The notes beneath the pieces are model-generated. The model had not been told where the DNA came from, did no database searches, and saw only the letters and a program-made list of their open reading frames with translations. This document shows positions 45,396 through 54,908 of a DNA stretch of 64,000 nucleotides, piece by piece. Each line of letters starts with the position of its first letter. Position 1 is the stretch's first letter. Made by a program: the position numbers and the translations under genes. The stretch comes from Paenibacillus sp. FSL H7-0737 (GTDB lineage Bacteria; Bacillota; Bacilli; Paenibacillales; Paenibacillaceae), in NCBI RefSeq assembly GCF_000758545.1, contig NZ_CP009279.1, forward strand, positions 1,984,001-2,048,000. The letters run 5' to 3'.

Positions 45396-46163
45396 ATGGA
45401 TCAACTTAAAGGACAACATAAACTACCGGAATATTGGTCCACACGTTCTGTGGATCTGTCAGAGGGATTTGTCCATCCTCCGCTGGATTATGAACAAGAG
45501 CTTTTGGAAGCTATCCGACTTGGTGACGAGAACCGGGCACTGGAAGCACTGCATAGAATTAACGCAATGGAAGCTGCTACGCTAGCCCGATATCCGCTGC
45601 GCTCCAAGAAAAACGCTATGATTGCATCCTGCACCTTGTTTACACGTGCGATTATCCGGGGTGGTGTTGACCCTGAGACAGCTTTTCAGCTGAGTGATAC
45701 GTTCATCCGTTCGGTTGAAGCTACGACAGAGCTTGAGGCACTTCATCGATACGAATATGAAATGGTCCTGCAATTCATTACAGTGATGCGCCAGCAGAAG
45801 GAGAACCTTCATTATTCACATATTGTCAATCTATCCGTATATTTTATACGCGAGCATTTGTTTCAAGATTTGAACCTTAGCCTGATCTCCCGGCATGTTG
45901 GTGTGCATCCCAGTTATTTGTCCGACCGCTTCAAGCGTGAAACGGGTATGCCGCTCACGGAATTTATCAACCGGCGTAGAATTGAGGAATCGCAGTCGAT
46001 CCTCATTCACACAAATCAGTCTATTTCCGAAATCGCTTTGATGTTTAAATTTTGCAGCCAAAGTTACTATACACAGTTATTTAAAAAATACACTGGCTTG
46101 ACCCCCAAGCAGTTTCGTCGGGACGGTGGAGCAATTACGAAATGTGAGAAATTGAATCATTAA
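45396..46163 (+). CDS. AraC-family transcriptional regulator
   Basis: 255 residues. The C-terminal 100 residues form two helix-turn-helix units: NLSLISRHVGVHPSYLSDRFKRETGMPLTEFINRRRIEESQ and SISEIALMFKFCSQSYYTQLFKKYTGLTPKQFRR. The N-terminal part (1-150) is helical, without a cupin, and not of a known sensor type. It is divergent from the GH65-pgmB operon over about 110 bases, so it probably controls that operon. Confidence 0.88.
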   Translation: MDQLKGQHKLPEYWSTRSVDLSEGFVHPPLDYEQELLEAIRLGDENRALEALHRINAMEAATLARYPLRSKKNAMIASCTLFTRAIIRGGVDPETAFQLSDTFIRSVEATTELEALHRYEYEMVLQFITVMRQQKENLHYSHIVNLSVYFIREHLFQDLNLSLISRHVGVHPSYLSDRFKRETGMPLTEFINRRRIEESQSILIHTNQSISEIALMFKFCSQSYYTQLFKKYTGLTPKQFRRDGGAITKCEKLNH

Positions 46164-46305
46164 CGATCCCTAAAATTTGCTGTCCATGCTTCCCTGGTTG
46201 GGTAATGGATAGCTCTTTTTACGTTTCAGCTTCAATAGCCAAACTCGCCTTTGTCCGCTATAAATGAGATTATAAATCCACTAAATAAGTAAGAGAGATG
46301 ATCAG

Positions 46306-47187
46306 ATGGCCATTTATTTGGAATTCCCACGACTGGATAAAGCCTTTCCGTACCGCTGTATTGAGAACGATGGCAGTATATTAACTACACCACATTGGCA
46401 TAAGGAAATGGAAATTATCTGGATTGTTAAAGGGAAAGTGAACCTTGGAGTAAATGACCAGCCGATGCAGCTAAAAGAAAATGAGTTCGTCTTCATCAAA
46501 GGTGGAGATATTCATTATGTGATGGCTTCACCTAAAAGTGAGCGGCTGGTCTTCCAATTTGACCTTAGTTTTTTTCAGGACGTGATGGTTCTGAAAAACA
46601 CACCTTTTACACTAGAGGAGCTGTTTGCCTCAATTGAACCGTATTCCACGTTCTGGAGACCGGATATTCAGAAGAAAATTGTTCAGTTATTAAATAAGCT
46701 ATACCAGGAAGGCAAGGAACAACAGATCGGTTACGCATATGCTATCAAAAGCCTTTTGTGTGAGCTGATCACTGTAATGTATCGCGAACTGGATCATTTT
46801 AAACCGCGTATGGTCAGTAATAAGCCTTATTCCCGTGAAATTCTCGAGCAGTTGTCCATGGTCTTTCAGTATGTGGAGAAAAACTATACCCATCCTATAA
46901 AACTTGCGGATGCTGCCAAGATTCTAGGCTTCACCCCATCGTATTTCACAAAATTCTTTAAGAAGCATACCGGCAAAACCTTTGTTACCTTTTTGAATGA
47001 ATACCGAATTGATAAGGCGAAGTGGATTCTCCTCAATGAAGATGATCCTGTGACGGAGATTGCCGGTAAGGTAGGCTTCGGAAGCACGAAGACTTTCTAT
47101 CGTTTGTTCAAGGAAAGTATTGGTATCGCTCCTCTGCAATATAAAAGCTCAACCATCAAAGTTGCCTTTGGACAGGACCAAATATGA
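46306..47187 (+). CDS. AraC-family regulator with cupin sensor domain
   Basis: 293 residues. The N-terminal cupin (about 20-110) shows PHWHKEMEIIWIVKGKVNLGVNDQPMQLKENEFVFIKGGDIHYV, a carbohydrate-sensing beta barrel. The C-terminal double helix-turn-helix contains IKLADAAKILGFTPSYFTKFFKKHTGKTFVTFLNEYRIDKAK and VTEIAGKVGFGSTKTFYRLFKESIG. It lies directly upstream of the GH1 and PTS genes in the same direction and probably activates them. GAGAGATGAT precedes ATG. Confidence 0.9.
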   Translation: MAIYLEFPRLDKAFPYRCIENDGSILTTPHWHKEMEIIWIVKGKVNLGVNDQPMQLKENEFVFIKGGDIHYVMASPKSERLVFQFDLSFFQDVMVLKNTPFTLEELFASIEPYSTFWRPDIQKKIVQLLNKLYQEGKEQQIGYAYAIKSLLCELITVMYRELDHFKPRMVSNKPYSREILEQLSMVFQYVEKNYTHPIKLADAAKILGFTPSYFTKFFKKHTGKTFVTFLNEYRIDKAKWILLNEDDPVTEIAGKVGFGSTKTFYRLFKESIGIAPLQYKSSTIKVAFGQDQI

Positions 47188-47319
47188 GAACAATTTGATG
47201 AAATCAAGGGATTCATTCTCTTCTAGCAAGCCTTATTATAGGCATATGCAACAAAAGAAAACAGGTTGGTGCTTATAAATGAGAGCATTTACAAACTGTT
47301 AGCAACTTGGAGGTTTATT

Positions 47320-48744
47320 ATGAAATTATCCCGAGATTTCCTGTGGGGTGGCGCTATTTCGGCTATCCAGACCGAGGGTGCGCATTTGGAGGATGGCAAA
47401 GGTCTATCCAATTTCGATGTTCTGCCCATGAATGACCGTCGTTTGAAAGACGTAATGATGGACGAAGATAATATTTTTACAGAAGAGGGCCAACATTATC
47501 CGAGCCATACGGGGATTCATTTCCGAGAACATTACAAAGATGATATCGCAATGCTGGCGGAAATGGGCATCAATGCATTCCGATTCTCCATCTCTTGGCC
47601 GCGACTATTCCCGAATGGGGATGAAGCTATTGCGCTGGAGTCAGGCCTCGCATTTTATGAGAGCATATTGGACGAGCTAGAGAAACACAACATTGAGCCA
47701 GTGATTACCATCAGTCACTTTGACTTGCCGATGCATTTAGTTGAGCATTATGGGGGCTGGGCAAACCGCCTAGTGGTTGGTTTTTACGTTAATTATGCCA
47801 AGACACTGCTCAGCCGATTTGGACACAGAGTGAAATATTGGATTCCATTTAATGAGATGAATATGGTCCTTCATATCCCTTTTATAGGAGGGGGCTTAAC
47901 CTTTACAGCGGCTGATAACAAGCTGGAGAAAAAATATCAGGCTGCGCATCATCAGCTTCTGGCTAACGCTCTGACAGTGGAAGCAGGCAAGCAAATGGTT
48001 CCGGGCATCCAGTTCGGTTGTATGTTAGCGGCTGGCAAAACGTATCCTTATACATGCAAGCCGGAGGATGTATTCGCTTCTCTGGAAAGTGACAAACATA
48101 CACTATTCTTCTCCGATGTGCAGGTATACGGCAAATATCCAAATTATATCGCACCGTATTTTGCTAAGCACAAGATCAACATTCACACGGAACCAGAGGA
48201 TTTTGAAATCCTGAAGAACAATACCGTAGACTTTGTCTCTTTCAGCTATTACTCAAGCGCTTGTACGGCAGCATCCACGGAAGGACTGGAGACTCGTCGT
48301 ACGAATGGTTTTGAGACGGTAAAAAATCCATATCTACCACCTAGTGGAAGTGTCTGGCAAATAGATCCGATTGGACTTCGTATAACAATGAATCAATTGT
48401 ATGATCGTTACCGAATTCCTTTGTTTATCGTCGAGAATGGACTTGGAATCGCTGATGAACCGGATGAGGATTTTCATATTCAAGATGATTACCGGATTGA
48501 ATACCTGTCCGATCATTTACGCAACATGAAGGATGCCGTGGAACAGGACGGAGTAGAGCTAATTGGCTATATGTCATGGGGTTGCATCGACTTGGTCAGT
48601 GTAAGTGAGGGCAAAATGTCCAAACGTTACGGATATATTTATGTGGACGCTGATGACTACGGCAAAGGTACTTTTAAACGGTATAAAAAAGCCAGTTACC
48701 ACTGGTATAAAAAGGTGATTGAATCAGGCGGCGAGTGCCTCTAA
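47320..48744 (+). CDS. GH1 glycosidase, probable 6-phospho-beta-glucosidase
   Basis: 474 residues from ATG 47320 (TTGGAGG six bases upstream). DFLWGGAISAIQTEGA is the GH1 entry signature; the acid/base is Glu179 in WIPFNEMNMV and the nucleophile is Glu372 in LFIVENGLGIADE. The C-terminal GCIDLVSVSEGKMSKRYGYIYVD has Ser-Lys-Tyr in the place where phosphoglycosidases bind the 6-phosphate. It sits before a beta-glucoside PTS gene, so it should cleave the phosphorylated sugar brought in by that transporter. Confidence 0.9.
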   Translation: MKLSRDFLWGGAISAIQTEGAHLEDGKGLSNFDVLPMNDRRLKDVMMDEDNIFTEEGQHYPSHTGIHFREHYKDDIAMLAEMGINAFRFSISWPRLFPNGDEAIALESGLAFYESILDELEKHNIEPVITISHFDLPMHLVEHYGGWANRLVVGFYVNYAKTLLSRFGHRVKYWIPFNEMNMVLHIPFIGGGLTFTAADNKLEKKYQAAHHQLLANALTVEAGKQMVPGIQFGCMLAAGKTYPYTCKPEDVFASLESDKHTLFFSDVQVYGKYPNYIAPYFAKHKINIHTEPEDFEILKNNTVDFVSFSYYSSACTAASTEGLETRRTNGFETVKNPYLPPSGSVWQIDPIGLRITMNQLYDRYRIPLFIVENGLGIADEPDEDFHIQDDYRIEYLSDHLRNMKDAVEQDGVELIGYMSWGCIDLVSVSEGKMSKRYGYIYVDADDYGKGTFKRYKKASYHWYKKVIESGGECL

Positions 48745-48844
48745 AGAGTTGTCTGTATACGGAAGCGGCGGTCCTCTGGAAGAGGACTTGCGGCTCCGTT
48801 ATTTTCAAAACGTTCGAATGGAAACGGTTAAAGGGGAAGAGCAT

Positions 48845-50773
48845 ATGAAAAAAGACTACAAACAAATTGCTGAACAAATCATACATCTGGTCGGTGGGAA
48901 GGGAAATATTATTGATCTGGAACATTGCATGACTCGCTTGCGGTTCCGTTTAAAAGACAATGATAAAGCCGACAAGGAACAGTTGAACCGGATGGAAGCG
49001 GTAGCGGGAGTGAACGTAACGTCCGACCAATATCAGGTTATTATCGGTAATGAAGTAAATGCTGTTTATAAAGAAATTATTGATCTTAATGTGCAGAGTG
49101 CTGATGACAGCGGTTCCGGCAAGCCTTCGGGGGACGGCAAGACCAAGGGAGTCTTTGGCCGGATCATTGATACGATTACCGGTTGTATGACACCAATGAT
49201 TCCGGCTTTAACGGCTGCAGGGATGATCAAAGTCATTCTGTCACTGTTGACTACCTTCGATCTGATGTCTCCAGAAGCAGACACCTATCGAATCTTGGAT
49301 ATTATCGGGGATGCTGCATTCTATTTCATGCCGATTCTGCTAGCGGTTAGTGCTTCCCGGAAATTCAGAGTGAATACTTCAGTTGCAGTTATCGTCGCTG
49401 GTGTTCTACTCCATCCTAACTTCTCTTCCTGGGTGGCTTCCAAGGATCCGATATCCTTCCTAGGAATGACGGTTCCATCTGTCATTTATGCAGCCTCAGT
49501 CATTCCTGTCCTGCTGACAGTATGGATGATGTCCTATATTGAGAAATATATAGACCGAATCGTTCCTAATATGCTGAAAATTCTGTTGAATCCAACGCTG
49601 CTGCTGCTGATCAGCGCACCTTTGGCCCTAATTGTTGTCGGACCGCTGGGGAATTATGCCGGACAAGGACTGGCTTATGTGATTGAATTGATGCAAGGTA
49701 CGCTCGGTTTTGTCATGGTGGCTCTTCTCGCCGCAGCATTCCCGTTCATTGTTATGACCGGGATGCACCATGCGCTCACACCGATTTTTATCTCTGCCTT
49801 CGCAGCCACGGGGCAGGAAGCCCTAATTCTGGTGGCTCAGGTCTGCGCGAACCTTGCTCAGGGTGGAGCTACACTGGCGGTTGCCATTCGCTCTAAGAGC
49901 AAATCAATGAAGCAGCTGGCCTCGGCATCATGGATTTCTTCCATGATGGGCATCACAGAACCAGCCTTGTATGGTGTAACCTTGAAGTTGAAGAAACCGA
50001 TGATTGCCGCCGCCATCTCAGCGGGTATCGCGGGCTGCTTCGCTGGGATTGTACATGTTACCTTGTATGTACCTCAGAACAACCTTATGGCTCTGCTTGC
50101 TTTTTCCGGTGAGAGGGGAACTTCAAACATTATATACGGTGTGATTATGATGGTTATTTCCTTTGCCGCCGCATTTCTATTGTGCCTCATACTCGGTTTC
50201 AAAGATGTTGAGGACGATAAGCTGGTATCAGCTTCAGCTTCGGAGTCCGTTGACAAGCCCGTGCAGGATTGGGTAAACAATGAAGCAACCCTCAGTGCTG
50301 ACGAAACAGAAAAGGTTAATGCTACATTGTTGTCCAGTCCAATGACAGGTAGCGTATTGCCGCTCTCAGCCGTACCGGATGAGGCGTTTGCGAGTGGGGC
50401 GATGGGCAAAGGACTGGCGCTTGAGCCTTCCTTAGGGCAGGTAGCTTCGCCTATTGGCGGTACAGTTGCTACCCTGGCTAAATCGAAGCATGCTATCGCC
50501 ATTGTTGGCCATGATGGTACAGAAGTACTAATTCATGTGGGTATAGATACGGTTAAGCTGAAAGGTAAATACTTCAATACTTTGGTTCAGCCGGGTGACA
50601 CGGTGAAGGCAGGCGACATCTTGATGGAAGTTGATCTGGAAAGCATCCGCCGTGAAGGCTTTAGCATTATTACACCGATCATCATTACGAATACAACTGA
50701 AACAACAGAAGTCATAAATCAGGCGGGTACTTCTGTGAAGATAAACGAAAAGTTGGCATTGGTTACACATTAA
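48845..50773 (+). CDS. Beta-glucoside PTS transporter, EIIBCA
   Basis: 642 residues from ATG 48845 (GGGGAAG upstream). The order is EIIB (Cys28 in HCMTRLRFRLKD), the EIIC membrane domain (about 100-465, with GMHHALTPIFISAFA and GITEPALYGVTLKLKKP) and EIIA (about 500-640, with phosphorylated His564 in VLIHVGIDTVKLKGKYF). It imports and phosphorylates beta-glucosides such as arbutin, salicin or cellobiose. It is co-transcribed with the GH1 enzyme, 100 bases downstream. A terminator follows. Confidence 0.93.
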   Translation: MKKDYKQIAEQIIHLVGGKGNIIDLEHCMTRLRFRLKDNDKADKEQLNRMEAVAGVNVTSDQYQVIIGNEVNAVYKEIIDLNVQSADDSGSGKPSGDGKTKGVFGRIIDTITGCMTPMIPALTAAGMIKVILSLLTTFDLMSPEADTYRILDIIGDAAFYFMPILLAVSASRKFRVNTSVAVIVAGVLLHPNFSSWVASKDPISFLGMTVPSVIYAASVIPVLLTVWMMSYIEKYIDRIVPNMLKILLNPTLLLLISAPLALIVVGPLGNYAGQGLAYVIELMQGTLGFVMVALLAAAFPFIVMTGMHHALTPIFISAFAATGQEALILVAQVCANLAQGGATLAVAIRSKSKSMKQLASASWISSMMGITEPALYGVTLKLKKPMIAAAISAGIAGCFAGIVHVTLYVPQNNLMALLAFSGERGTSNIIYGVIMMVISFAAAFLLCLILGFKDVEDDKLVSASASESVDKPVQDWVNNEATLSADETEKVNATLLSSPMTGSVLPLSAVPDEAFASGAMGKGLALEPSLGQVASPIGGTVATLAKSKHAIAIVGHDGTEVLIHVGIDTVKLKGKYFNTLVQPGDTVKAGDILMEVDLESIRREGFSIITPIIITNTTETTEVINQAGTSVKINEKLALVTH

Positions 50774-50830
50774 TAATAGGAAGTGATAGGGCCGATCCTG
50801 CTTTCAATATCCCTCCCAATTAAAGATTTC

Positions 50831-50872
50831 AAAAGGAGTAAAGCACCCCCAAAAGGACTTTACTCCTTTTTA
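50831..50872. terminator. Terminator of the GH1-PTS operon
   Basis: AAAAGGAGTAAAG pairs with CTTTACTCCTTTT and is followed by Ts. Confidence 0.9.
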
Positions 50873-50949
50873 ACATCTAGTCTAAGCTATGTTATTATTA
50901 CCTTATATTTTCCTATAAATAACAAAATATAGAGTTGGGAGGTTTATGA

Positions 50950-51288
50950 ATGAGAAGTAAGCGTAACTTGATAATGCTGGTATTGTTTGCTTTGACGATT
51001 ATACTTTCAGCCTGTAATGATAAAAAAGCTGCGATATTGTCAATGGATGAAATACGGGATCTAGCTCAGCAAGGCGAGGCGTTGTCGTGGAAGGATTTTG
51101 AAGGTTATCCCTTTGAAGACGTCGGTTCAGGTTTGTACATCCGCAAATATGAAATCAATGATGACTACCATGTATTAGTTGGTGGCGGAAGTGTTGATGC
51201 AGCTCCTCTGTATATAAATCTTGTCAAAAGAAACGGAGAAAAGATCAATATCCGTTATGATGACATCGATCATTTTATCCTCAATTAA
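50950..51288 (+). CDS. Small lipoprotein
   Basis: A 112-residue lipoprotein with RSKRN start, hydrophobic stretch and lipobox LSAC (Cys22). The mature part has IRDLAQQGEALSWKDFEGYPFEDVGSGLYIRKYEI and LVKRNGEKINIRYDDIDHFI, a small alpha/beta fold. It resembles unassigned Bacillales lipoproteins; the function is unknown. GGGAGG lies upstream. It converges with the Crp-family gene 16 bases away. Confidence 0.75.
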   Translation: MRSKRNLIMLVLFALTIILSACNDKKAAILSMDEIRDLAQQGEALSWKDFEGYPFEDVGSGLYIRKYEINDDYHVLVGGGSVDAAPLYINLVKRNGEKINIRYDDIDHFILN

Positions 51289-51304
51289 ATGATGGGCTTT
51301 TAGG

Positions 51305-51994
51305 TTATTCAAATCTTATTCCGTTAGATAATTCATCCAAACGCTCCCAGTCGAGTACTACAATTTCTTGCTTAACTTTATATAAAATTTCCATGTCGGT
51401 GAGCCGCTGAATGACACGGTTTAAATGGCGGGGAGTAGTCCCAATTAACGAAGCTATATCTGGGATATAGGGTGTCTGAATTTCTTTTCCAAACTCCCGT
51501 TGGAGCTGTATCGTTAATAGATAACTTGCAAACCTTTCCTCGACAGCGCCTAGTAAGTTCGTTCGTGATGCGGATGTGCAGGTTAGAAGCTTGTAAGAAA
51601 GATGTTTCAGCAATAAATCTTTAAAGCTATGGTTATCCATTAGGTCAGACTCAACCTTTTGTTTCGGGATAAATAAGAGAGAGGTTTGTTGTACCGCTTC
51701 CACTTGGGATTGGACCACAACCTCCTGCACGTATTCAATGTCCCCGAATAATGACAAGGGTGAGCAGAACCGTAATAACAAGGATTTTCCCGTTCCCACA
51801 CTAGAAGAGACCTTAGTACGCCCCTCCACTTGAAAATAAATTCCGTCCAGCTCATCGCCCTCATGCAAAATAATTTCATTCTGCTCATAGACACGTAACT
51901 GAATTAAAGCATGTTTTGATGTCGTGAATACTTGATTTAGATTAAATTGGGTAATGTAATGTGCTATAAGATTTGGATCCTGAATAGTTTTCAT
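51305..51994 (-). CDS. Crp/Fnr-family regulator (YeiL type)
   Basis: 229 residues from ATG 51994, since AAGGAG (52000-52005) lies within a seven-codon in-frame extension. The N-terminal cyclic-nucleotide-like domain has LRVYEQNEIILHEGDELDGIYFQVEGRTKV and LFGDIEYV. The C-terminal winged helix shows PDIASLIGTTPRHLNRVIQRLTDMEILY. This is close in layout to YeiL of enterics. No N-terminal Cys cluster for a Fe-S centre is seen. It is divergent from the HAD gene over 80 bases; the targets are unknown. Confidence 0.85.
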   Translation of the reverse strand: MKTIQDPNLIAHYITQFNLNQVFTTSKHALIQLRVYEQNEIILHEGDELDGIYFQVEGRTKVSSSVGTGKSLLLRFCSPLSLFGDIEYVQEVVVQSQVEAVQQTSLLFIPKQKVESDLMDNHSFKDLLLKHLSYKLLTCTSASRTNLLGAVEERFASYLLTIQLQREFGKEIQTPYIPDIASLIGTTPRHLNRVIQRLTDMEILYKVKQEIVVLDWERLDELSNGIRFE

Positions 51995-52074
51995 TGCGTA
52001 CTCCTTTTTGGACATCGGTCCTTTCTATTATATACGAACTCGTTATTATAGAGAAAAAGGGGAGGATATAGAAG

Positions 52075-52833
52075 ATGAAATTTATTTTTGATTTAGATGG
52101 AACCATATGTTTTAGCGGCAAACCTTTGAGTGAACGAATCGTACAAGCCTTGGATACTCTAATTGAAAAAGGACATGAGGTTATTTTTGCGTCAGCCCGG
52201 CCTATTCGTGATTTGTTGCCTGTGTTGCCTGCACATATGCACCATTTTTCTATGGTTGGCGGGAATGGTGCATTTATTGCAAAAGGTGGAGAGGTTATTT
52301 CGACGATACATTTTGACGCGCAAACTTCGGACATCCTCTTGAAATTAATAGAAGAGTTTAATGCGGCTTATTTGATTGACAGTCACTGGGATTATTCATA
52401 TTCGGGTTCTGATGATCATCCCATTCGGAGAAATGTAGATCCAGAACAACGCGCCAAAAATGTAAGTGCATCTGAGCTGGATGAGCTTGTGAAAATAGTT
52501 ATTTTGAATAGCCTAAACGGAGAACAGTTATTAGATCAGCTACATAAACTACCTGTTGTGATTTATAGACATGGTCAAGAGGACATTATAGATATTAGCC
52601 CTAAAGGCATAAATAAATGGACAGGATTACAACAATTAGGCGTAGAAATGCAGCAATTTATTGCTTTTGGTAACGATGCTAACGACATAGAAATGTTTAG
52701 ACATTCCGCTCATTCAGTTTGTGTTGGAGAACACACAGAGCTTGGTGAATTGGCAACGGAAAAGGTGAGCAACGAAGAGGAACAAATTGTTAGAAAAATA
52801 CTGGAGCTGATGAGTGGGCTGCAGATCGCTTAG
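52075..52833 (+). CDS. HAD-superfamily sugar phosphatase (Cof type)
   Basis: 252 residues. FIFDLDGTICFSGKPL holds the nucleophile Asp6 and acid/base Asp8, HEVIFASARPIRDLLPVL is motif II, the Lys lies in SPKGINKWTG and FGNDANDIEMFRHSAHSVCVGE is motif IV. The C2B cap between them marks the HAD-IIB (Cof/YidA) branch. These dephosphorylate sugar phosphates or other small molecules; the substrate is unknown. GGGAGG lies upstream. Transcribed away from the Crp-type regulator. Confidence 0.88.
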   Translation: MKFIFDLDGTICFSGKPLSERIVQALDTLIEKGHEVIFASARPIRDLLPVLPAHMHHFSMVGGNGAFIAKGGEVISTIHFDAQTSDILLKLIEEFNAAYLIDSHWDYSYSGSDDHPIRRNVDPEQRAKNVSASELDELVKIVILNSLNGEQLLDQLHKLPVVIYRHGQEDIIDISPKGINKWTGLQQLGVEMQQFIAFGNDANDIEMFRHSAHSVCVGEHTELGELATEKVSNEEEQIVRKILELMSGLQIA

Positions 52834-52900
52834 TCCATCAACTGATGATCTTAGCTCGCCGTTCGGTGCAGCACATACAGGGAAGCTATAATTGAAATCC

Positions 52901-52934
52901 AAAAAACCTGCCGATTAAAACGACAGGTTTTTTA
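52901..52934. terminator. Bidirectional terminator
   Basis: AAAAAACCTG-CG pairs with CG-CAGGTTTTTT, between convergent genes. Confidence 0.9.
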
Positions 52935-52950
52935 AGTATTATAGATGAGG

Positions 52951-54189
52951 TTAGATAAGTTCTTGGCGGCGATGTAAATAACGATATAGAATACAACCGG
53001 ATATCGCGCATATCGCTGCACATAATCCGATAAAACCATAACCGGCTTGAAGTCCGCGTAATAAGCCTATTTGCGTCTCTGCACCGTAAAGCCGCTTCAC
53101 GCCTTCGATCACAGCACCTATAGCATAGTTACCAATCACGCTACCTACTCCCATTAACGTGACTGTAAATGTGATGGCGGTGTCGCTACCATGTGGATAT
53201 CTTTTGGCGATAAAAGCCATAACCGTAGGATAAATCATCGCAATCCCGATTCCTGCAGCGGCAAATAGAAATGCGAGCTTTTCTCCACCCAAAATTGCGG
53301 CAAACGTACACAGGGCAGAGAAGGCTGAAAAGATGATAAGCGATAGGTTAAATCCAATCTTATCAGTAACCGGCCCCAGCAGGAGCCTTGCTAACGAGAA
53401 GCAGAGAAAGAAGGTAGACAGCATCCCAGATGCAGTAACCGTATCCCACAGGTATGCTTTTTCAAGGAAATTTACGAGCCATCCGCCTACAGCAAGCTCC
53501 GACACTACTCCGAAGGAAAGGATAAGAACCATTAGCCATAAAGCAGGGTCACGGACAAGTGTTTTTAAGGGAATACGGTCTTCATGTGGAAGATCGTCAC
53601 CTGGAAAAGTACTCCGTAAGGCAAATAGTATAGGCAGTAAAGATAAGCTAAGCATTATTAGATACATTCCGCGCCAATCCAGAGTATGACCGAATATACT
53701 TACTGTCATCAGCCCTGTTGCCATTAGTGGAGCTAACGTGGAACTAAACCCGTAAAAGAAATGGGATAAGTTCATCATCGTCCCGGTATTTTTAACGAAG
53801 ATACGTGCTCCCAGAATGGCAAGTCCAATCTCAAGCATTCCGTTTCCAATATACATCAGGAAGTATGAAGCCGAGAAGAGGGGATAGCTATGGGAGATGT
53901 AAATTAGAACGCCAGAGAATATCATGGATGCGAAAGCGATAATACTGACAGCCTTGATCCCCCACTTACGAACCAATACAGCTGTGAAGGAACAGGCGAT
54001 CAAATAACCTAGTGCGTTTAGGGATAGAAGGGTACCCAGCTGCTTTTCGTCCAGACTGAAGTCAAACTGAATTCTTGGAATGGCTGGCCCTTTAATATTT
54101 TCCGATATCCCAAACACAATAAACCCCAAAAAGATCGTAGCCAATTGCATGGCATAAACCTTATTAAATCCGCCAAAACGCTTTTTCAA
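52951..54189 (-). CDS. MFS transporter
   Basis: 412 residues, twelve helices. The N-terminus reads GFNKVYAMQLATIFLGFIVFGISENIKGPAIP; LVRKWGIKAVSIIAFASMIFSG is the loop 2-3 region and ARLLLGPVTDKIGFNLSLI the equivalent in the second half. The start is TTG with GGAGGT eight bases upstream. It is the last gene of a ROK-repressor, acetyltransferase, transporter set, which suggests a sugar substrate, but none can be named. Confidence 0.85.
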   Translation of the reverse strand: MKKRFGGFNKVYAMQLATIFLGFIVFGISENIKGPAIPRIQFDFSLDEKQLGTLLSLNALGYLIACSFTAVLVRKWGIKAVSIIAFASMIFSGVLIYISHSYPLFSASYFLMYIGNGMLEIGLAILGARIFVKNTGTMMNLSHFFYGFSSTLAPLMATGLMTVSIFGHTLDWRGMYLIMLSLSLLPILFALRSTFPGDDLPHEDRIPLKTLVRDPALWLMVLILSFGVVSELAVGGWLVNFLEKAYLWDTVTASGMLSTFFLCFSLARLLLGPVTDKIGFNLSLIIFSAFSALCTFAAILGGEKLAFLFAAAGIGIAMIYPTVMAFIAKRYPHGSDTAITFTVTLMGVGSVIGNYAIGAVIEGVKRLYGAETQIGLLRGLQAGYGFIGLCAAICAISGCILYRYLHRRQELI

Positions 54190-54216
54190 CGTGAGAACCT
54201 CCAGAATCGGGTATCT

Positions 54217-54834
54217 TTATTGCTCGATGTCTCTGTAGTACTCTTCTTTAAGCTTCTCCCAGTGTTGTTTATCGTCCTCTGTAATTTCTCTTAGCACTCT
54301 GCAAGGATTCCCCACTGCGATTACATTGTCAGGTATATCTTTAGTCACGACAGAGCCTGCGCCGATGATTACATTGTTGCCGATATTTACCCCGGGATTG
54401 ATAACGGCATTTCCGCCAACCCAGACATTGTTTCCAATGGTAATCGGTGTACCGAATTCGAGCAGACTAATACGAACGTCCGCATCTATAGGGTGGCCAG
54501 CGGTATATACGCTTACTCTAGGTCCAAAGAGGACATTCTCACCTATCGTTACTTTTGCTACGTCCAGGATAATGCAGTCGAAATTGGCGTAAAAGTTATT
54601 TCCGACAGTAATATTGCTGCCATAATCGCAGCGGAAAGGTGGCTCAATATGCAACGATTCACCCGTAGACTCGAATAATTGCTTAAGTAATTCTACTCTA
54701 TATTCGCCTTGTTCTTCCGTCGTATTGTTAAATAAACGAGTGAGCATTCTGGATCTTTTACTATCTCTAGCTAATTCTTCTCCACCAGCCATGTAAAGCT
54801 TTCCTGCAATCATATTCTCTTTGTTTGTTGCCAT
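54217..54834 (-). CDS. Sugar O-acetyltransferase (maltose/galactoside type)
   Basis: 205 residues. The N-terminus NMIAGKLYMAGGEELARDSKRSRML is typical of maltose O-acetyltransferase (Maa), and the left-handed beta-helix follows with hexapeptide repeats such as VTIGENVLFGPRVSVYTAGHPID, where His is catalytic, then ITIGNNVWVGGNAVINPGVNIGNNVIIGAGSVV. It transfers acetyl from acetyl-CoA to sugars. AGGAGG precedes the ATG. It lies between the ROK regulator and the MFS transporter. Confidence 0.92.
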   Translation of the reverse strand: MATNKENMIAGKLYMAGGEELARDSKRSRMLTRLFNNTTEEQGEYRVELLKQLFESTGESLHIEPPFRCDYGSNITVGNNFYANFDCIILDVAKVTIGENVLFGPRVSVYTAGHPIDADVRISLLEFGTPITIGNNVWVGGNAVINPGVNIGNNVIIGAGSVVTKDIPDNVIAVGNPCRVLREITEDDKQHWEKLKEEYYRDIEQ

Positions 54835-54908
54835 TCGTAATTCCTCCTGAAGTTCTTGTTGGTTTTAGATCCAATCCATGATGCAAATGTTAGGGTCATA
54901 AAAAATAC

